Of a stretch of 5,925 nucleotides of DNA, positions 5,922 through 5,925 are shown piece by piece (the first letter of the stretch is position 1; every line of letters starts with the position of its first letter). Where the stretch lies: contig DRPO01000399.1 in the NCBI GenBank assembly GCA_011330835.1, positions 1-5,925 of the forward strand, read 5' to 3'. Under the pieces are notes generated by a model. The model ran no database searches, was not told where the DNA came from, and was given only the letters and a program-made list of their open reading frames with translations. Made by a program: the position numbers and the translations under genes. This stretch comes from Gammaproteobacteria bacterium. Its GTDB lineage: Bacteria; Pseudomonadota; Gammaproteobacteria; UWMA-0217.

Positions 5922-5925
5922 ATCG

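Noticed and set aside
1..5925. CRISPR arrays, tRNA or rRNA genes, insertion sequences, attachment sites
   Set aside because: No regularly spaced repeats, RNA-gene signatures, transposase motifs or terminal inverted repeats were seen on either strand, including at the 600-620 junction.

Overview
The window is GC-rich, gene-dense bacterial DNA. Gene content, codon use and strong GAGGAGG ribosome-binding sites fit a proteobacterium, most likely a gammaproteobacterium; the sequence alone does not give a genus. Two divergent gene groups face away from a roughly 320-base spacer (3772-4095).

Minus strand, read right to left: gpmI (cofactor-independent phosphoglycerate mutase, 3771-2248), a 21-base gap, a pfkB-family phosphofructokinase (2226-1285), an 11-base gap, then a cytidylate-kinase-like P-loop protein (start 1273). 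The small gaps and strong internal ribosome-binding site indicate one operon built around glycolysis. The kinase family signature ends near base 620. Beyond that the reading frame continues to 365 as low-complexity Arg/Gly-rich sequence, while a different minus frame carries convincing protein sequence from about base 612 off the left edge. That second protein looks secreted, has several cysteines and an RFMDW motif, and has no start codon and no N-terminus. The two genes therefore look abruptly joined, by a genomic deletion or rearrangement or by an assembly chimera. This is the most unusual feature of the window.

Plus strand, read left to right: two polyphosphate kinase 2 paralogues (4096-4932 and 4929-5870) overlapping by four bases in an ATGA, hence probably co-transcribed and translationally coupled. 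Both keep the P-loop and the FDRSWYNR motif.

The spacer holds a clear intrinsic terminator facing gpmI, only about 30 bases before its GTG start. This may be a leader attenuator or the terminator of a lost upstream transcript. The right end (5871-5925) has a 14-base palindrome and a weak promoter-like sequence for whatever follows.

Taken together, the window places ATP-yielding and ATP-using steps of glycolysis beside polyphosphate-driven nucleotide phosphorylation. That suits a bacterium that stores polyphosphate and/or glycogen, but this lifestyle is inference. I see no wholly new system here; the gene junction, the tandem PPK2 pair and the gpmI leader terminator deserve checking.
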